A stretch of DNA of 59,680 nucleotides, from NCBI GenBank assembly GCA_025354865.1, contig JANXMB010000054.1, positions 1 through 59,680 on the forward strand, given 5' to 3'. The translations under genes were made by a program, and so were the position numbers. Of this stretch, positions 16,686 to 25,088 are shown piece after piece. The notes below the pieces were generated by a model. The model did not search any database, was not told the origin of the DNA, and saw nothing but the letters and a program-made list of their open reading frames with translations. This DNA comes from Acetobacteraceae bacterium. GTDB taxonomy: Bacteria > Pseudomonadota > Alphaproteobacteria > Acetobacterales > Acetobacteraceae. Position 1 is the stretch's first letter. Every line of letters starts with the position of its first letter.

Positions 16686-17625
16686 CGTAGCGCACCCTTG
16701 GATCCAGCAATGCGTAGCAGACATCGACGAGAATATTCACCACGACCAGCAGCCCGGTCACGATCAGCAACCCGCCTTGCACCATGGGGTAATCGCGGTT
16801 CAACACCGCCTGCGTCAGCAATTGGCCGACGCCGGGAATGGAGAACAACGTCTCGGTCACCACCGACCCGGAAATCAGCAGGCTGACGACGATACCGACC
16901 ACGGTCGTAATGGGGATCAGCGCATTCGCCAGCGCATGCTTCAAAACCACCCGCCCATTCGACAACCCCTTCGCTCGGGCTGTCCGGATATAGTCCTGGC
17001 GCAAGACCTCCAGCATGGTCGATCGGGTGATCCGCGCCAACAGCCCGGCCAGCAACAGGGCCTGAGAAATCGCCGGCATGGTGGATGTCGCCAGCCAGCC
17101 CAGCGGATCGGCGGTAAAGGCGATGTAGCCCCCGGTCGGCAGCCAGCGCAGATCGACCGCGAACAGAACGATCATCAGCAGCCCGAGGTAGAAATTCGGC
17201 AGCGAAATGCCCAACATCGCCACCACCATCGCCACCTGATCGACCCAGGTGTTCTGCCGCAAGGCCGCGACAATGCCGCTCGTCAGCCCGATCGCCAGGG
17301 TCAGCACCAGCGCATAGGCGGCCAAAGCCAGCGTCACCGGCAGGCGTTGCAGCATGACCTGCACCACCGGCTGCCCCAACAGCAATGAGCGCCCCAGGTC
17401 CCCGGTCGCCAGATTGGCATACCAACGCCATAGCTGCGTGAGCAGCGGCCGATCCAACCCCAGATCGTGGCGAATATTGGCGATCTGCTCCGCCGTGGCC
17501 GACATGCCGGCGATCGCGATGGCCGGATCGCCGGGGATCAGGTGGATCATGCCGAACGCGATCAGGCTGACAATCAGCATGATCGGCACGGCACTTCCCA
17601 AACGCTGAACCAGAACCCGCCCCAT
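16675..17625 (-). CDS. dppB: Dipeptide/oligopeptide ABC transporter permease (DppB-type)
   Basis: The 316-residue permease begins MGRVLVQRLGSAVPIMLIV and contains HLIPGDPA, the hallmark of DppB/OppB. The EAA loop reads DYIRTARAKGLSNGRVVLKHALANAL, and the end LVDVCYALLDPRVRY is typical. It forms the translocation pore with DppC. It follows the binding-protein gene after only nine bases and overlaps dppC, so all five genes are probably one transcript. Confidence 0.93.
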   Translation of the reverse strand: MGRVLVQRLGSAVPIMLIVSLIAFGMIHLIPGDPAIAIAGMSATAEQIANIRHDLGLDRPLLTQLWRWYANLATGDLGRSLLLGQPVVQVMLQRLPVTLALAAYALVLTLAIGLTSGIVAALRQNTWVDQVAMVVAMLGISLPNFYLGLLMIVLFAVDLRWLPTGGYIAFTADPLGWLATSTMPAISQALLLAGLLARITRSTMLEVLRQDYIRTARAKGLSNGRVVLKHALANALIPITTVVGIVVSLLISGSVVTETLFSIPGVGQLLTQAVLNRDYPMVQGGLLIVTGLLVVVNILVDVCYALLDPRVRYDGA

Positions 17626-17634
17626 CGCGGCCGA

Positions 17635-19203
17635 CTAACGGGCGGTCAGCCAGACATTCGCCATCCGCGGAATGCGGAACGGGGCGAAACCGCCGACATT
17701 GGCACGCACACCTTGGACCTTGGTGAAGGACCCGAAGGGCAGTGCATAGGCCTTTTCGAGCACCAACGCCTGCATGCGGGCGAACGCAGCCTGCCGATCG
17801 GCCACCGCCGGCTGGTTGTTCATGTCCTGCCACGCGGCCAACACCTCGGGGTCGTCGATGCCAGCCTTGGGTTTATAGGTCGCGTTCGGCTGCACCAGGA
17901 ACTGCATCGTCGCCAGGGAACCCAGCGCGGGCTGCGTGCCCCAGCCGGTGAAGAAGAAGTTCCAGCCCTCGGCCGTATTCTGCCACAGCTGCACCGATGT
18001 CGGCCAATCGACGACTTTCATCTGCGCGTTGACCCCGACCGCCTGGAGTTGTTGCTGCATCACCAGCGCCGAATTGTACATCGGCGGGTAATCCTTGTTG
18101 GTCAGCAAGATTACCGGTTCGCCTTTGTAACCGGCCTCGGTCAGCAATTTCTTCGCCAGATCGGCATTGTGCCGATTGTAGGTTTCCTTGCCGGAATCGG
18201 TGTAGGTCGGCTGGTTGGGATATTGAAAACCCACGTTCAGCTTGTAATTGCCGTCCGACGCGGCATCCATGATCTCATCCATATCCAACGCGGCCTGCAC
18301 GGCCTTGCGGAACAGCAGATTGTCGGTCGGCGCGGCGGAGGTATTCGGGCTCGCCAGCTGAATCCACCAATTATTCAGCGGCAGGACGCTGACATTGGCA
18401 TCCTTTTTCAAATCCGGCAGCGATTTGGTGGGCAGATCCTCCACCCCCTGCAATTCCCCGGTCTTCAGCCCGGCAACTCGGGCACCCGGTTCGGTGACGA
18501 TCCGGAACGTCACCGTATTGAGACAGGCCTGCTTGTAACCGCCGAAGCCGGTGCGCTGCTCGAACGCGGTATTCGGGCTGTAGCCGTCGAAGCGCTTCAC
18601 CTTCACGAAGCTACCGGGAACCGATTCCACCAATTGGAAGGGGCCGGTCCCGATGGGGTTGGTCAGTTGTTGCGCCGGAACGTCGCGATTTTCCGCAGGG
18701 ATGATGACGATCGGCACGCTGAACGAGCTCAATGCCTCGATAAATGTCGGCTGCGCCACCTTCATATGGATAGTGAACGTCGAGGCATCCGGGGCGTCCC
18801 AGCTTTTGACGTTGTCCAGGGTGGAGCGTTGGTTGCCGACCTTGGAATAGCGATCGAACGACGCCATCACGTCGGCCGAGGTCATCGGCTTGCCGTTGTG
18901 GAAATGGACGCCGGATCGCAATTTGAACACGAAGGTCAGATGGTCCGGCGACTCCGTCATGGATTCCGCCAGTTCCAGGATCGGATTGTTGTTGTCGTCC
19001 CGCGTCATCAGCGATTCGTACATGTTCATCGCGATGTTGCGCGTCGAAATGGTCGATGACGTCATCTGATCGAGCGTGTTGATATTCGCTTCCTGACCGA
19101 AGACGAAATCCCCCCCTTTCGCGGGGCATACGAACGGCGCAGCATGGGCGGCAGTAGTCGCCAGCCCGACACCGGCGAGCAGCGTGAAAACGATTTTTCG
19201 CAT
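17635..19203 (-). CDS. dppA: Periplasmic dipeptide/oligopeptide-binding protein (SBP_bac_5)
   Basis: The 522-residue protein starts with a Sec signal peptide (IVFTLLAGVGLATTAAHA). Family 5 solute-binding features follow: MYESLMTRDDNNNPILELAESM, FKLRSGVHFHNGKPMTSADV, and GTGPFQL. The C-terminal domain includes FFFTGWGTQPALGS. Such proteins capture peptides, nickel or glutathione; the sequence does not show which. It is the first gene of the operon. The 286 bases upstream to the DUF805 gene contain no other gene and presumably the promoter. Confidence 0.92.
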   Translation of the reverse strand: MRKIVFTLLAGVGLATTAAHAAPFVCPAKGGDFVFGQEANINTLDQMTSSTISTRNIAMNMYESLMTRDDNNNPILELAESMTESPDHLTFVFKLRSGVHFHNGKPMTSADVMASFDRYSKVGNQRSTLDNVKSWDAPDASTFTIHMKVAQPTFIEALSSFSVPIVIIPAENRDVPAQQLTNPIGTGPFQLVESVPGSFVKVKRFDGYSPNTAFEQRTGFGGYKQACLNTVTFRIVTEPGARVAGLKTGELQGVEDLPTKSLPDLKKDANVSVLPLNNWWIQLASPNTSAAPTDNLLFRKAVQAALDMDEIMDAASDGNYKLNVGFQYPNQPTYTDSGKETYNRHNADLAKKLLTEAGYKGEPVILLTNKDYPPMYNSALVMQQQLQAVGVNAQMKVVDWPTSVQLWQNTAEGWNFFFTGWGTQPALGSLATMQFLVQPNATYKPKAGIDDPEVLAAWQDMNNQPAVADRQAAFARMQALVLEKAYALPFGSFTKVQGVRANVGGFAPFRIPRMANVWLTAR

Positions 19204-19489
19204 CGGCGGAAGCCCCTATCGGTTCTTTGCACGGAGCGTGGGCGCGGGCGAACCCGGTCGTCAAGGCCTTGTTGCTCGACTGTGGCTAGCGCGTGAAATG
19301 TTCGGTCGTGTGTCCCGTTTGGAACCGGGGTTGGCATGGGCCGGGCGCTCATGCACGAAGGGATACTGCGGGGGTGTTTCAAGGGCGGAGCGGTCAGCAC
19401 CGCGAACAGGGCATCGAGGGGTTGGACGACCGTCGTCCGACGCGATCGCCGCGACAGACGATACGTAACCATCCAGGAAGGAGGACGAC

Positions 19490-19831
19490 ATGGGCTTCGG
19501 TATGGCAATCGCCACAGGGTTTTCCAAATATGTGGAATTCCAGGGACGCGCATCGCGCTCGGATTATTGGTATTTCGTCCTGTTTTGCAGTCTCGGCTCG
19601 ATCGCTGCGGCGGTCGTCGATAGCGGGCTGCGTAACGATATCGGCGTTATCGGCACCTTGTGGTCACTCGGCACGGCATTGCCGACGATAGCGCTTGCCA
19701 GCCGTCGCCTCCACGATGTGGATCGTTCGGGCTGGTGGCAATTGCTGTGGTGTATCCCGATTATCGGCTGGATCCCGCTGCTGATCTGGCTGTGCAGCAC
19801 CGGAACCCCGGCCGCCAACCGGTTCGGCTGA
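19490..19831 (+). CDS. DUF805 small membrane protein
   Basis: The 113-residue protein matches the DUF805 family: a short N-terminal segment KYVEFQGRASRSDYWYFVLF, conserved ASRRLHDVDRSGWWQLL, and a final hydrophobic stretch IPIIGWIPLLIWLC before a short polar tail. Three or so membrane helices are expected. The family's function is unknown; members are common inner-membrane proteins. ATG 19490 has a very strong AGGAAGGAGG ribosome-binding site. No operon partner is visible. Confidence 0.9.
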   Translation: MGFGMAIATGFSKYVEFQGRASRSDYWYFVLFCSLGSIAAAVVDSGLRNDIGVIGTLWSLGTALPTIALASRRLHDVDRSGWWQLLWCIPIIGWIPLLIWLCSTGTPAANRFG

Positions 19832-19855
19832 CCCGGCAAGACGGCCGAACGGCAG

Positions 19856-21010
19856 TTACCCCGGCAATTCCAGCACGTTTTTCGCCAGGATATTCCGCTG
19901 GATTTCGTTCGATCCGGCATAGATCGTCGCCGGACGGGATTGCAGGAACAGCCCGGTCGGGTTCAATTCCCGATTGCCGTCCATCGGCCCGAGATCGCCG
20001 CCGTACTCGCCCGCGATTTCCAGCGCGGTTTCCGTGATCCGCTGGAACAATTCGGTTTGGTTGATTTTCAGCATCGAAACGTCGGGACCCAGCGTCTCCC
20101 CCCGGCGGACTTTATCGACGAAGGTTTCGTAAAGGTCCTTATGATCCTCAAGTTCCAGGCGCAGCCTTGTGTAACGGTCCTGGAACGGCCCATCTTCCCA
20201 AACGCCCATACGCTCGGCCACACCGCGCAACGCCTTCAACGCATAGGCCGACTGGCGGGGGGAGCCCGATCCGATACGCTCGAAGCTCAGCAGGGCTTTC
20301 GCCATGCTCCAGCCTTTGTCGATCTGGCCGACCAGATTTTCTTTCGGTACACGAACGTTGTCGAAAAATGTTTCGCAGAATTCGTCGGCCATATCGATGT
20401 TGGTGATCGGGCGGACGGTGATGCCCGGCGTATCCATCGGCACCAGCAGAAAGCTGATACCGTCCTGCTTCTTGGCCTGCTTGTTGGTCCGCACCAACAG
20501 GAAAATCCAGTTGGCGTCCATCGCCAACGACGTCCAGATCTTCTGCCCGTTCACCACCCAATGGTCGCCGTCCAGCACCGCTTCCGTGCGCAACGACGCC
20601 AGATCGGACCCGGCGTTCGGTTCGGAATAGCCCTGGCACCAGATGTGTTCGCCCGCCAAAATTTTCGGTAGGAAATGTTGCTGCTGCTCCGGCCGGCCGA
20701 ATTTGATCAGCAGCGGGCCGATCATGGTCATGCCCATGTCGTTGAGCCGAGCGCAGCCGTGGCGTTCCTTTTCTTCGAGGAAGATGAGTTGCTTGCTGGC
20801 GGAAACGCCCATGCCCCCGAAGGCTTTCGGCCAGTTCGGCGCCAACCAGCCTTGCTGCGCCAGTTTCATATACCAGGGCTTGTTCTCATGAAAATGCAGC
20901 CGCTTCGGCGGATTGCGAATGTCCGGCGGATAATTGTCCTGAATCCACGTCCGCACATGGGCGCGGAAGGCGTCGTCGGTCAGGGAGTCGAGATCGAGGG
21001 CGGCGGACAT
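19856..21010 (-). CDS. Acyl-CoA dehydrogenase
   Basis: The 384-residue flavoprotein has the acyl-CoA dehydrogenase fold: an N-terminal helical domain (WLAPNWPKAFGGMGVSASKQ), the FAD-contacting CQGYSEPNAGSDLASL and VNGQKIWTS strands, and a C-terminal domain ending in ATIYAGSNEIQRNILAKNVL. The latter lacks an obvious glutamate at the usual FadE position, so the exact substrate class is open. Start 21010 (MSAALDLDSL) follows GGAGACGC. It lies downstream of the lyase and HpaB-type genes on the same strand and may be cotranscribed with them. Confidence 0.9.
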   Translation of the reverse strand: MSAALDLDSLTDDAFRAHVRTWIQDNYPPDIRNPPKRLHFHENKPWYMKLAQQGWLAPNWPKAFGGMGVSASKQLIFLEEKERHGCARLNDMGMTMIGPLLIKFGRPEQQQHFLPKILAGEHIWCQGYSEPNAGSDLASLRTEAVLDGDHWVVNGQKIWTSLAMDANWIFLLVRTNKQAKKQDGISFLLVPMDTPGITVRPITNIDMADEFCETFFDNVRVPKENLVGQIDKGWSMAKALLSFERIGSGSPRQSAYALKALRGVAERMGVWEDGPFQDRYTRLRLELEDHKDLYETFVDKVRRGETLGPDVSMLKINQTELFQRITETALEIAGEYGGDLGPMDGNRELNPTGLFLQSRPATIYAGSNEIQRNILAKNVLELPG

Positions 21011-21086
21011 AGAGCGTCTCCTGGTCGGCTTTGCGCTATTTTGACCCTGGTTCGGGGGGCGGGCAACACCCGCCCGCCGACGCAGG

Positions 21087-21968
21087 TTACTCGGCGGCTT
21101 TGGCGATATCGGCGTCGCGGAATTTCGTCCGAAACACGTCCCATTCGCGGGCGCCTGCGCGATTGAACGCATCGCGCACGGTCATGCGGCCGTGCGGCAC
21201 GGGGTGCCGATGTTCCGCCTTCAGGGCCGCCAGCGCATCGTCGCAGGCACCGATCGCGGCTTTGAACAACAGGCCCGGCACGATCGCCAATTTATAGCCG
21301 AATTTCTCGGCTTCGAGCAGGTCGATATCCGGCGTCTTGCCGCCCCAGACAACGTTCAGCAGACAGGGGCCGCGCACCAATTTCGGAACCGCAGCGATTT
21401 CCTCCATCGTCTGCGGGGCTTCCAGAAACACCATATCCGCCCCCGCCGCCAACGCCGCATTCGATCGTCCGACCGCTTCTTCGAACCCCATCGACGCGCG
21501 TGAATCCGTCCGCGCGATCACCATGAAATCCGGATCGCGCCGGGTGGCGACGGCTGCGCGGATTTTGGCCAGCCAATCCTCCTGCGGAACGAGTTCCTTA
21601 TCGTCGAGGTGTCCGCAACGCTTGGGTGACACCTGATCCTCGATATGGATGCCGGCGACGCCTGCGCGCTCGTAATCCTGCACGGTTCGGACCGTATTTA
21701 TTTCGTTCCCGTATCCGGTATCGGCATCCGCAACCAATGGCACTTCGATGGCACGCACCATCCGAGCGGCGTTGGCGACCATTTCGGTCTCCGTCAGCAA
21801 ACCGAAATCGGGATAGCCATGCGCAACGGACGTTCCGGCGCCGGTCATGTAGACCAAGGGAAAGCCCGCCTGTTCGACCAGCCGCGCCGTCAACCCGTCG
21901 TACGCGCCGGGCGCGACGAGCATCCCGGGGTTCCGCAGCAAAGCCCGAAGTTTCGATGTCTGGTTCAT
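21087..21968 (-). CDS. Isocitrate lyase / PEP mutase family carbon-carbon lyase
   Basis: The 293-residue TIM-barrel protein has the family's metal- and substrate-binding residues: VYMTGAGTSVAHGYPDFG, PLVADADTGYGN, IHIEDQVSPKRCGH (with the catalytic cysteine loop), and VIARTDSRA. These fit 2-methylisocitrate lyase, oxaloacetate decarboxylase or carboxyvinyl-carboxyphosphonate mutase-like enzymes; the KRCGH loop favours a C-C lyase or mutase over oxaloacetate decarboxylase. Its ATG (21968) overlaps the stop of the HpaB-type gene by four bases, so the two are translationally coupled and probably in one pathway. Confidence 0.85.
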   Translation of the reverse strand: MNQTSKLRALLRNPGMLVAPGAYDGLTARLVEQAGFPLVYMTGAGTSVAHGYPDFGLLTETEMVANAARMVRAIEVPLVADADTGYGNEINTVRTVQDYERAGVAGIHIEDQVSPKRCGHLDDKELVPQEDWLAKIRAAVATRRDPDFMVIARTDSRASMGFEEAVGRSNAALAAGADMVFLEAPQTMEEIAAVPKLVRGPCLLNVVWGGKTPDIDLLEAEKFGYKLAIVPGLLFKAAIGACDDALAALKAEHRHPVPHGRMTVRDAFNRAGAREWDVFRTKFRDADIAKAAE

Positions 21969-23440
21969 GTATCTGCTCCTGAACGATGCGTCGTCGTGTC
22001 GTCCATATCGAGGAATGCCCGCACCCGATCGGTGATTTCCTGCTTCGGAAAAATCGCCGCCAGCGCGCGTGCTCGGGTCAGGGGATCGCTGGCGAAGAAC
22101 CGCTCATACAATACCTGCCGCTGACCGAACGAACTGCATGCGATATCCCACGCCAGATGGAACAATTTGACCCGAGAACGAGCATCGCTGTTTTCGGTCG
22201 CCAAAAATTGTTCTATATGGGCACCGAGAGGCCCAGTCATATCGGCTTCGGTTGGTAAAATCATAAGGCTGGAGCTACCGAGAAGTTGCAATATCTCGGC
22301 CATCCGCGGATAGGCCGTCATGAACAGATTGCGGGTCGTCTCGGCCGGCAACGACGCCGGCGTCATGACCCCGTACGCATTCGGCTTGGCATCCGCCTCG
22401 GCCGCCCGCATGCACGCCCGCATCAATTCGGTGTACATCATCAACTCGCCGATCCGTTCCTGCGAATGCGGCAGGTGGGCGTTGCCCAGGGTTTCGGTCA
22501 TCAACAATGCAACACCCAGCACGAGTTCGCATTTCGCAAGGTTTTTCGCCGCGCCCTGGTGGGATGTGTGGGCCGACGACGACGTTGCGTAAGCGGTATT
22601 GTTCAATCGATCGACGTCGCCATAGATGAACACCCGATCCCAGGGCACCACGACGTCGTCGAAGAACACGATACTGTCCATTTCCTCGAACCGGGAACCG
22701 AGGGGATGGTCGAAATGCGATTTGCCATAATCGAAAGAATCGCGGCAGAGAAAGCGCAAACCCGCCGTGTCGCAGGGGATGGCGAAACTCAGCGCAAAGG
22801 GGCTGTGTTCCGCAGTATGCTGACCCAAACGCGGGGAGTAGACGGCGATTTCGTCCGCCAGCGGCCCCAGGGTCGCCAGCACGCGGGCGCCGCGCACCAC
22901 CAGCCCGGCCGATGTTTCCTTCACCGCCTGCAACGCCGTGCCTTCTTCCAGGTTGAAGGCGCCAGACACGGTGCGGCTGCGTTGTAGATTGATCAACGAA
23001 TGGGTCAGAACCAGGTCGTTTTCGCTGATATATTCGTAATAGCGCCGCATATTGGCACCGTATTCGGGCGTCTTTTCCCCGAAATAATCCGCCGCGCCGG
23101 CCCAGGCGGCATAGGTCACATTCATAAAATCCGGCGACCGGCCCATCATTCCGCAGGTCGTCCGCGCCCAATTCAGCATCATGACCCGCCGGCGTTCCAA
23201 ATCCTGTTGCGTTTTCGGCACAATGAAAGAGAGGCCCAACGGATCGCCGGATTTCGGCGATCGGTAGGTCATGGTATCGGCCAGCGCGACCTGTTGGTCG
23301 TACAGCGACGCAATCGCGCGCGCACCCCCGCTCAGGCCGGGATGGGAAGTGACATCGGCGACGCGCTCACCGCGCAGATACACCTCCCGCTGTCGGGTGC
23401 GCAGGCCTTGTAGGTAATCGTTACCCGAGCGCGCGGCCAT
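21965..23440 (-). CDS. HpaB-type FADH2-dependent monooxygenase (4-hydroxyphenylacetate 3-hydroxylase family)
   Basis: The 491-residue protein belongs to the HpaB/PvcC family of two-component flavin monooxygenases, which need FADH2 from a separate reductase. Typical features are the N-terminal DYLQGLRTRQREVYLRGERV, DPLGLSFIVP, FMNVTYAAWAG, DNNLVLTHS-like ENDLVLTHSLINLQ, the FFDDVVVPWDRVFIYGD segment, and the C-terminal region through LGSSSLMILPTEAD. No HpaC reductase is in the window. It is first in the operon and sits just downstream of palindromic element copy 2, whose edge is 12 bases before the start. Confidence 0.9.
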   Translation of the reverse strand: MAARSGNDYLQGLRTRQREVYLRGERVADVTSHPGLSGGARAIASLYDQQVALADTMTYRSPKSGDPLGLSFIVPKTQQDLERRRVMMLNWARTTCGMMGRSPDFMNVTYAAWAGAADYFGEKTPEYGANMRRYYEYISENDLVLTHSLINLQRSRTVSGAFNLEEGTALQAVKETSAGLVVRGARVLATLGPLADEIAVYSPRLGQHTAEHSPFALSFAIPCDTAGLRFLCRDSFDYGKSHFDHPLGSRFEEMDSIVFFDDVVVPWDRVFIYGDVDRLNNTAYATSSSAHTSHQGAAKNLAKCELVLGVALLMTETLGNAHLPHSQERIGELMMYTELMRACMRAAEADAKPNAYGVMTPASLPAETTRNLFMTAYPRMAEILQLLGSSSLMILPTEADMTGPLGAHIEQFLATENSDARSRVKLFHLAWDIACSSFGQRQVLYERFFASDPLTRARALAAIFPKQEITDRVRAFLDMDDTTTHRSGADT

Positions 23441-23452
23441 TTCGATCCTTCC

Positions 23453-23560
23453 TAGTGGTCGAAGTCAGCCGGACGATGCCGTCTGACTTCGACCACTAAC
23501 CTTTAATTTGGTGGGCCGATTCACCTAACGCTTGAGACTCAAGCGTTAGGATCGGACCAC
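23453..23560 (+). mobile_element. Palindromic MITE-like element, copy 2
   Basis: This copy has the same order as copy 1. Hairpin A has TAGTGGTCGAAGTCAG paired with the CTGACTTCGACCACTA ending at 23498. A linker ACCTTTAATTTG follows. Hairpin B has GTGGGCCGATTCACC... paired with ...GGATCGGACCAC, with a 3-base bulge. The stem A sequence differs from copy 1 in both arms, preserving pairing. CTAG is present at the left edge; the right edge ends GGACCAC and has lost the terminal TAG. It fills most of the 180-base gap between the HpaB-type gene and the hydrolase gene. Confidence 0.8.
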
Positions 23561-23620
23561 GAAGTTGAAACAGGCGCAACGAAACCGGTCGCACCTGTCC
23601 ACGATGTTGCCGATCCGGCG

Positions 23621-24412
23621 TTATTGCCCCATGGCGTGGAAGAAATAATGGATCGCCTGCGCCATGATGCCGGGGGTTTGCACCGCCGCGAAATGGCCGG
23701 AGTTCAATTCCAAGAACACGGCACCCGGGATCGACTTCGCCAAGGGCTCGATCGCCGACGGCGGCCGCAGCGGATCGTGCCGCCCCGCCGTCACCAGCGT
23801 CGGGCACGCAATCCTCGTCAGCTCGGCCGTGATGTCCTCATGCGCCAACATGCGGTTGGTCGCCGCGAAACTCTCCGGGTCGTTGCCCAGCCAGCGGGCG
23901 CGGAACTCGGCATAAACCTGTTTGTTGTGCTGCACCGCCGGCGGATAGGACAGCGCGAGGCTCGTATCAACCACACTCGCCATCCCGCCCGCTTCGACCG
24001 CATTTGCTCGGTCCAACGACGCCTGCTTCCGATCCGCCGACGCACCGGTCGCCGGGCCGTGCAGCACCAGCCCCGCCGCCCGATCCGGGTAGCGCACGGC
24101 GAAATGCACGCAGATCGCCGCACCGACCGCGACGCCGGCCAGCGCCACCTTGCCGGTAATGCCCAACACATCGAGCAAGCCGGCGAGATCGTCCGCCTGC
24201 TGGTCCCAAGAGATCGCGCCCTTCACTTTTTGCGACATGCCGGCCCCGCGACAATCGTAGCGCAGCACCCGGCGAGACGTGTTCAGCGCCGTCAGCGCCT
24301 GATCCCAACTGTCCAACGTGCCGCCCATCTCGTGCACTAGGACGAGCGTGGTCGGCCCCTCCCCGGTCAGCTCGTATCGCAAGCTGGTGCCGTTGACTTC
24401 GACAAAGTTCAT
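23621..24412 (-). CDS. Alpha/beta hydrolase fold protein with Ala at the nucleophile position
   Basis: The 263-residue protein resembles 3-oxoadipate enol-lactonase-type hydrolases: LVLVHEMGGTLDSWD, RVLRYDCRGAGMSQ, and the acid and histidine in AGRHDPLRPP and NSGHFAAVQTP. The nucleophile elbow reads LAGVAVGAAI: the expected serine of G-x-S-x-G is alanine (codon GCG), so normal serine-hydrolase chemistry is unlikely. It could be a decarboxylase, a dioxygenase-like cofactor-free enzyme or a non-catalytic protein. The start at 24412 is 48 bases from the divergent GST start, so the two share a promoter region. Confidence 0.8.
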   Translation of the reverse strand: MNFVEVNGTSLRYELTGEGPTTLVLVHEMGGTLDSWDQALTALNTSRRVLRYDCRGAGMSQKVKGAISWDQQADDLAGLLDVLGITGKVALAGVAVGAAICVHFAVRYPDRAAGLVLHGPATGASADRKQASLDRANAVEAGGMASVVDTSLALSYPPAVQHNKQVYAEFRARWLGNDPESFAATNRMLAHEDITAELTRIACPTLVTAGRHDPLRPPSAIEPLAKSIPGAVFLELNSGHFAAVQTPGIMAQAIHYFFHAMGQ

Positions 24413-24460
24413 GGCAAACGTCCCTCTCGTTCTGTTGGTGCCAGCGTAGAGGGAAGCCCG

Positions 24461-25087
24461 ATGACTGAAAAGATGACGCTGCACTGGTCGCCGCGTTCGC
24501 CCTACGTCCGCAAGGTCGCGATCGCGATCCACGAAATGGGCCTGCAAGACCGAATTCGGACCGTGCGCACCGTCGCCGGCGGCACGACCCCGCATTGGGA
24601 ACTGATGAAAATCAACCCCGTTGGCAAAATCCCCACGCTCGAACTGCCGGACGGCAGCGTGGCCTATGACTCGCCGGTTATCCTGGAATACCTCGATAGC
24701 CTGCACAGCGGGCCGAAGCTTTACCCGACCGAATGGCCGGAACGGCTGACGGCGCTGCGTCGGCACGCGCTGGGTCAGGGCATGCTGGACAACGCCCTGC
24801 CGCTGCTGGGCGAGGGCTTCCGCCCGCCGGAGAAACAGAGCGAGCCGCACAAGGAACTCTGGCGCGCCAAGCTGCGGTCCTGCGTCGATGCGCTGGAAAC
24901 GGAAGCCGATGCGCTGGCCGCCGACCCGTTCTCGATCGGCCATATCGCGATCGGCGTGGCCCTGGGTTATCTGGATTTCCGTTTCGACGTGCTGCAATGG
25001 CGGACCGGCCATCCGAAACTGACCGCTTGGCACGCGACGTTCAACGCCCGCCCGTCGGTCGCCGCCAACATGCCGGCCGAAGGCTGA
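24461..25087 (+). CDS. Glutathione S-transferase
   Basis: The 208-residue protein has the thioredoxin-fold N-terminal domain (LHWSPRSPYVRKVAIAIHEMG, with a serine near the catalytic position), the conserved cis-proline segment NPVGKIPTLELPDG, and the glutathione-binding DSPVILEYLD. An all-helical C-terminal domain follows (SIGHIAIGVALGYLDFRF). Such GSTs conjugate or isomerise electrophilic intermediates, including in aromatic catabolism. The gene ends one base before the HsaA-type gene starts, so they are coupled. It is divergent from the alpha/beta hydrolase gene. Confidence 0.92.
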   Translation: MTEKMTLHWSPRSPYVRKVAIAIHEMGLQDRIRTVRTVAGGTTPHWELMKINPVGKIPTLELPDGSVAYDSPVILEYLDSLHSGPKLYPTEWPERLTALRRHALGQGMLDNALPLLGEGFRPPEKQSEPHKELWRAKLRSCVDALETEADALAADPFSIGHIAIGVALGYLDFRFDVLQWRTGHPKLTAWHATFNARPSVAANMPAEG

Positions 25088-25088
25088 C

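Noticed and set aside
19204-19489. A gene in the gap between dppA and the DUF805 gene.
   Set aside because: Open frames there overlap dppA or lack start signals and protein-like composition; only promoter sequence is expected.
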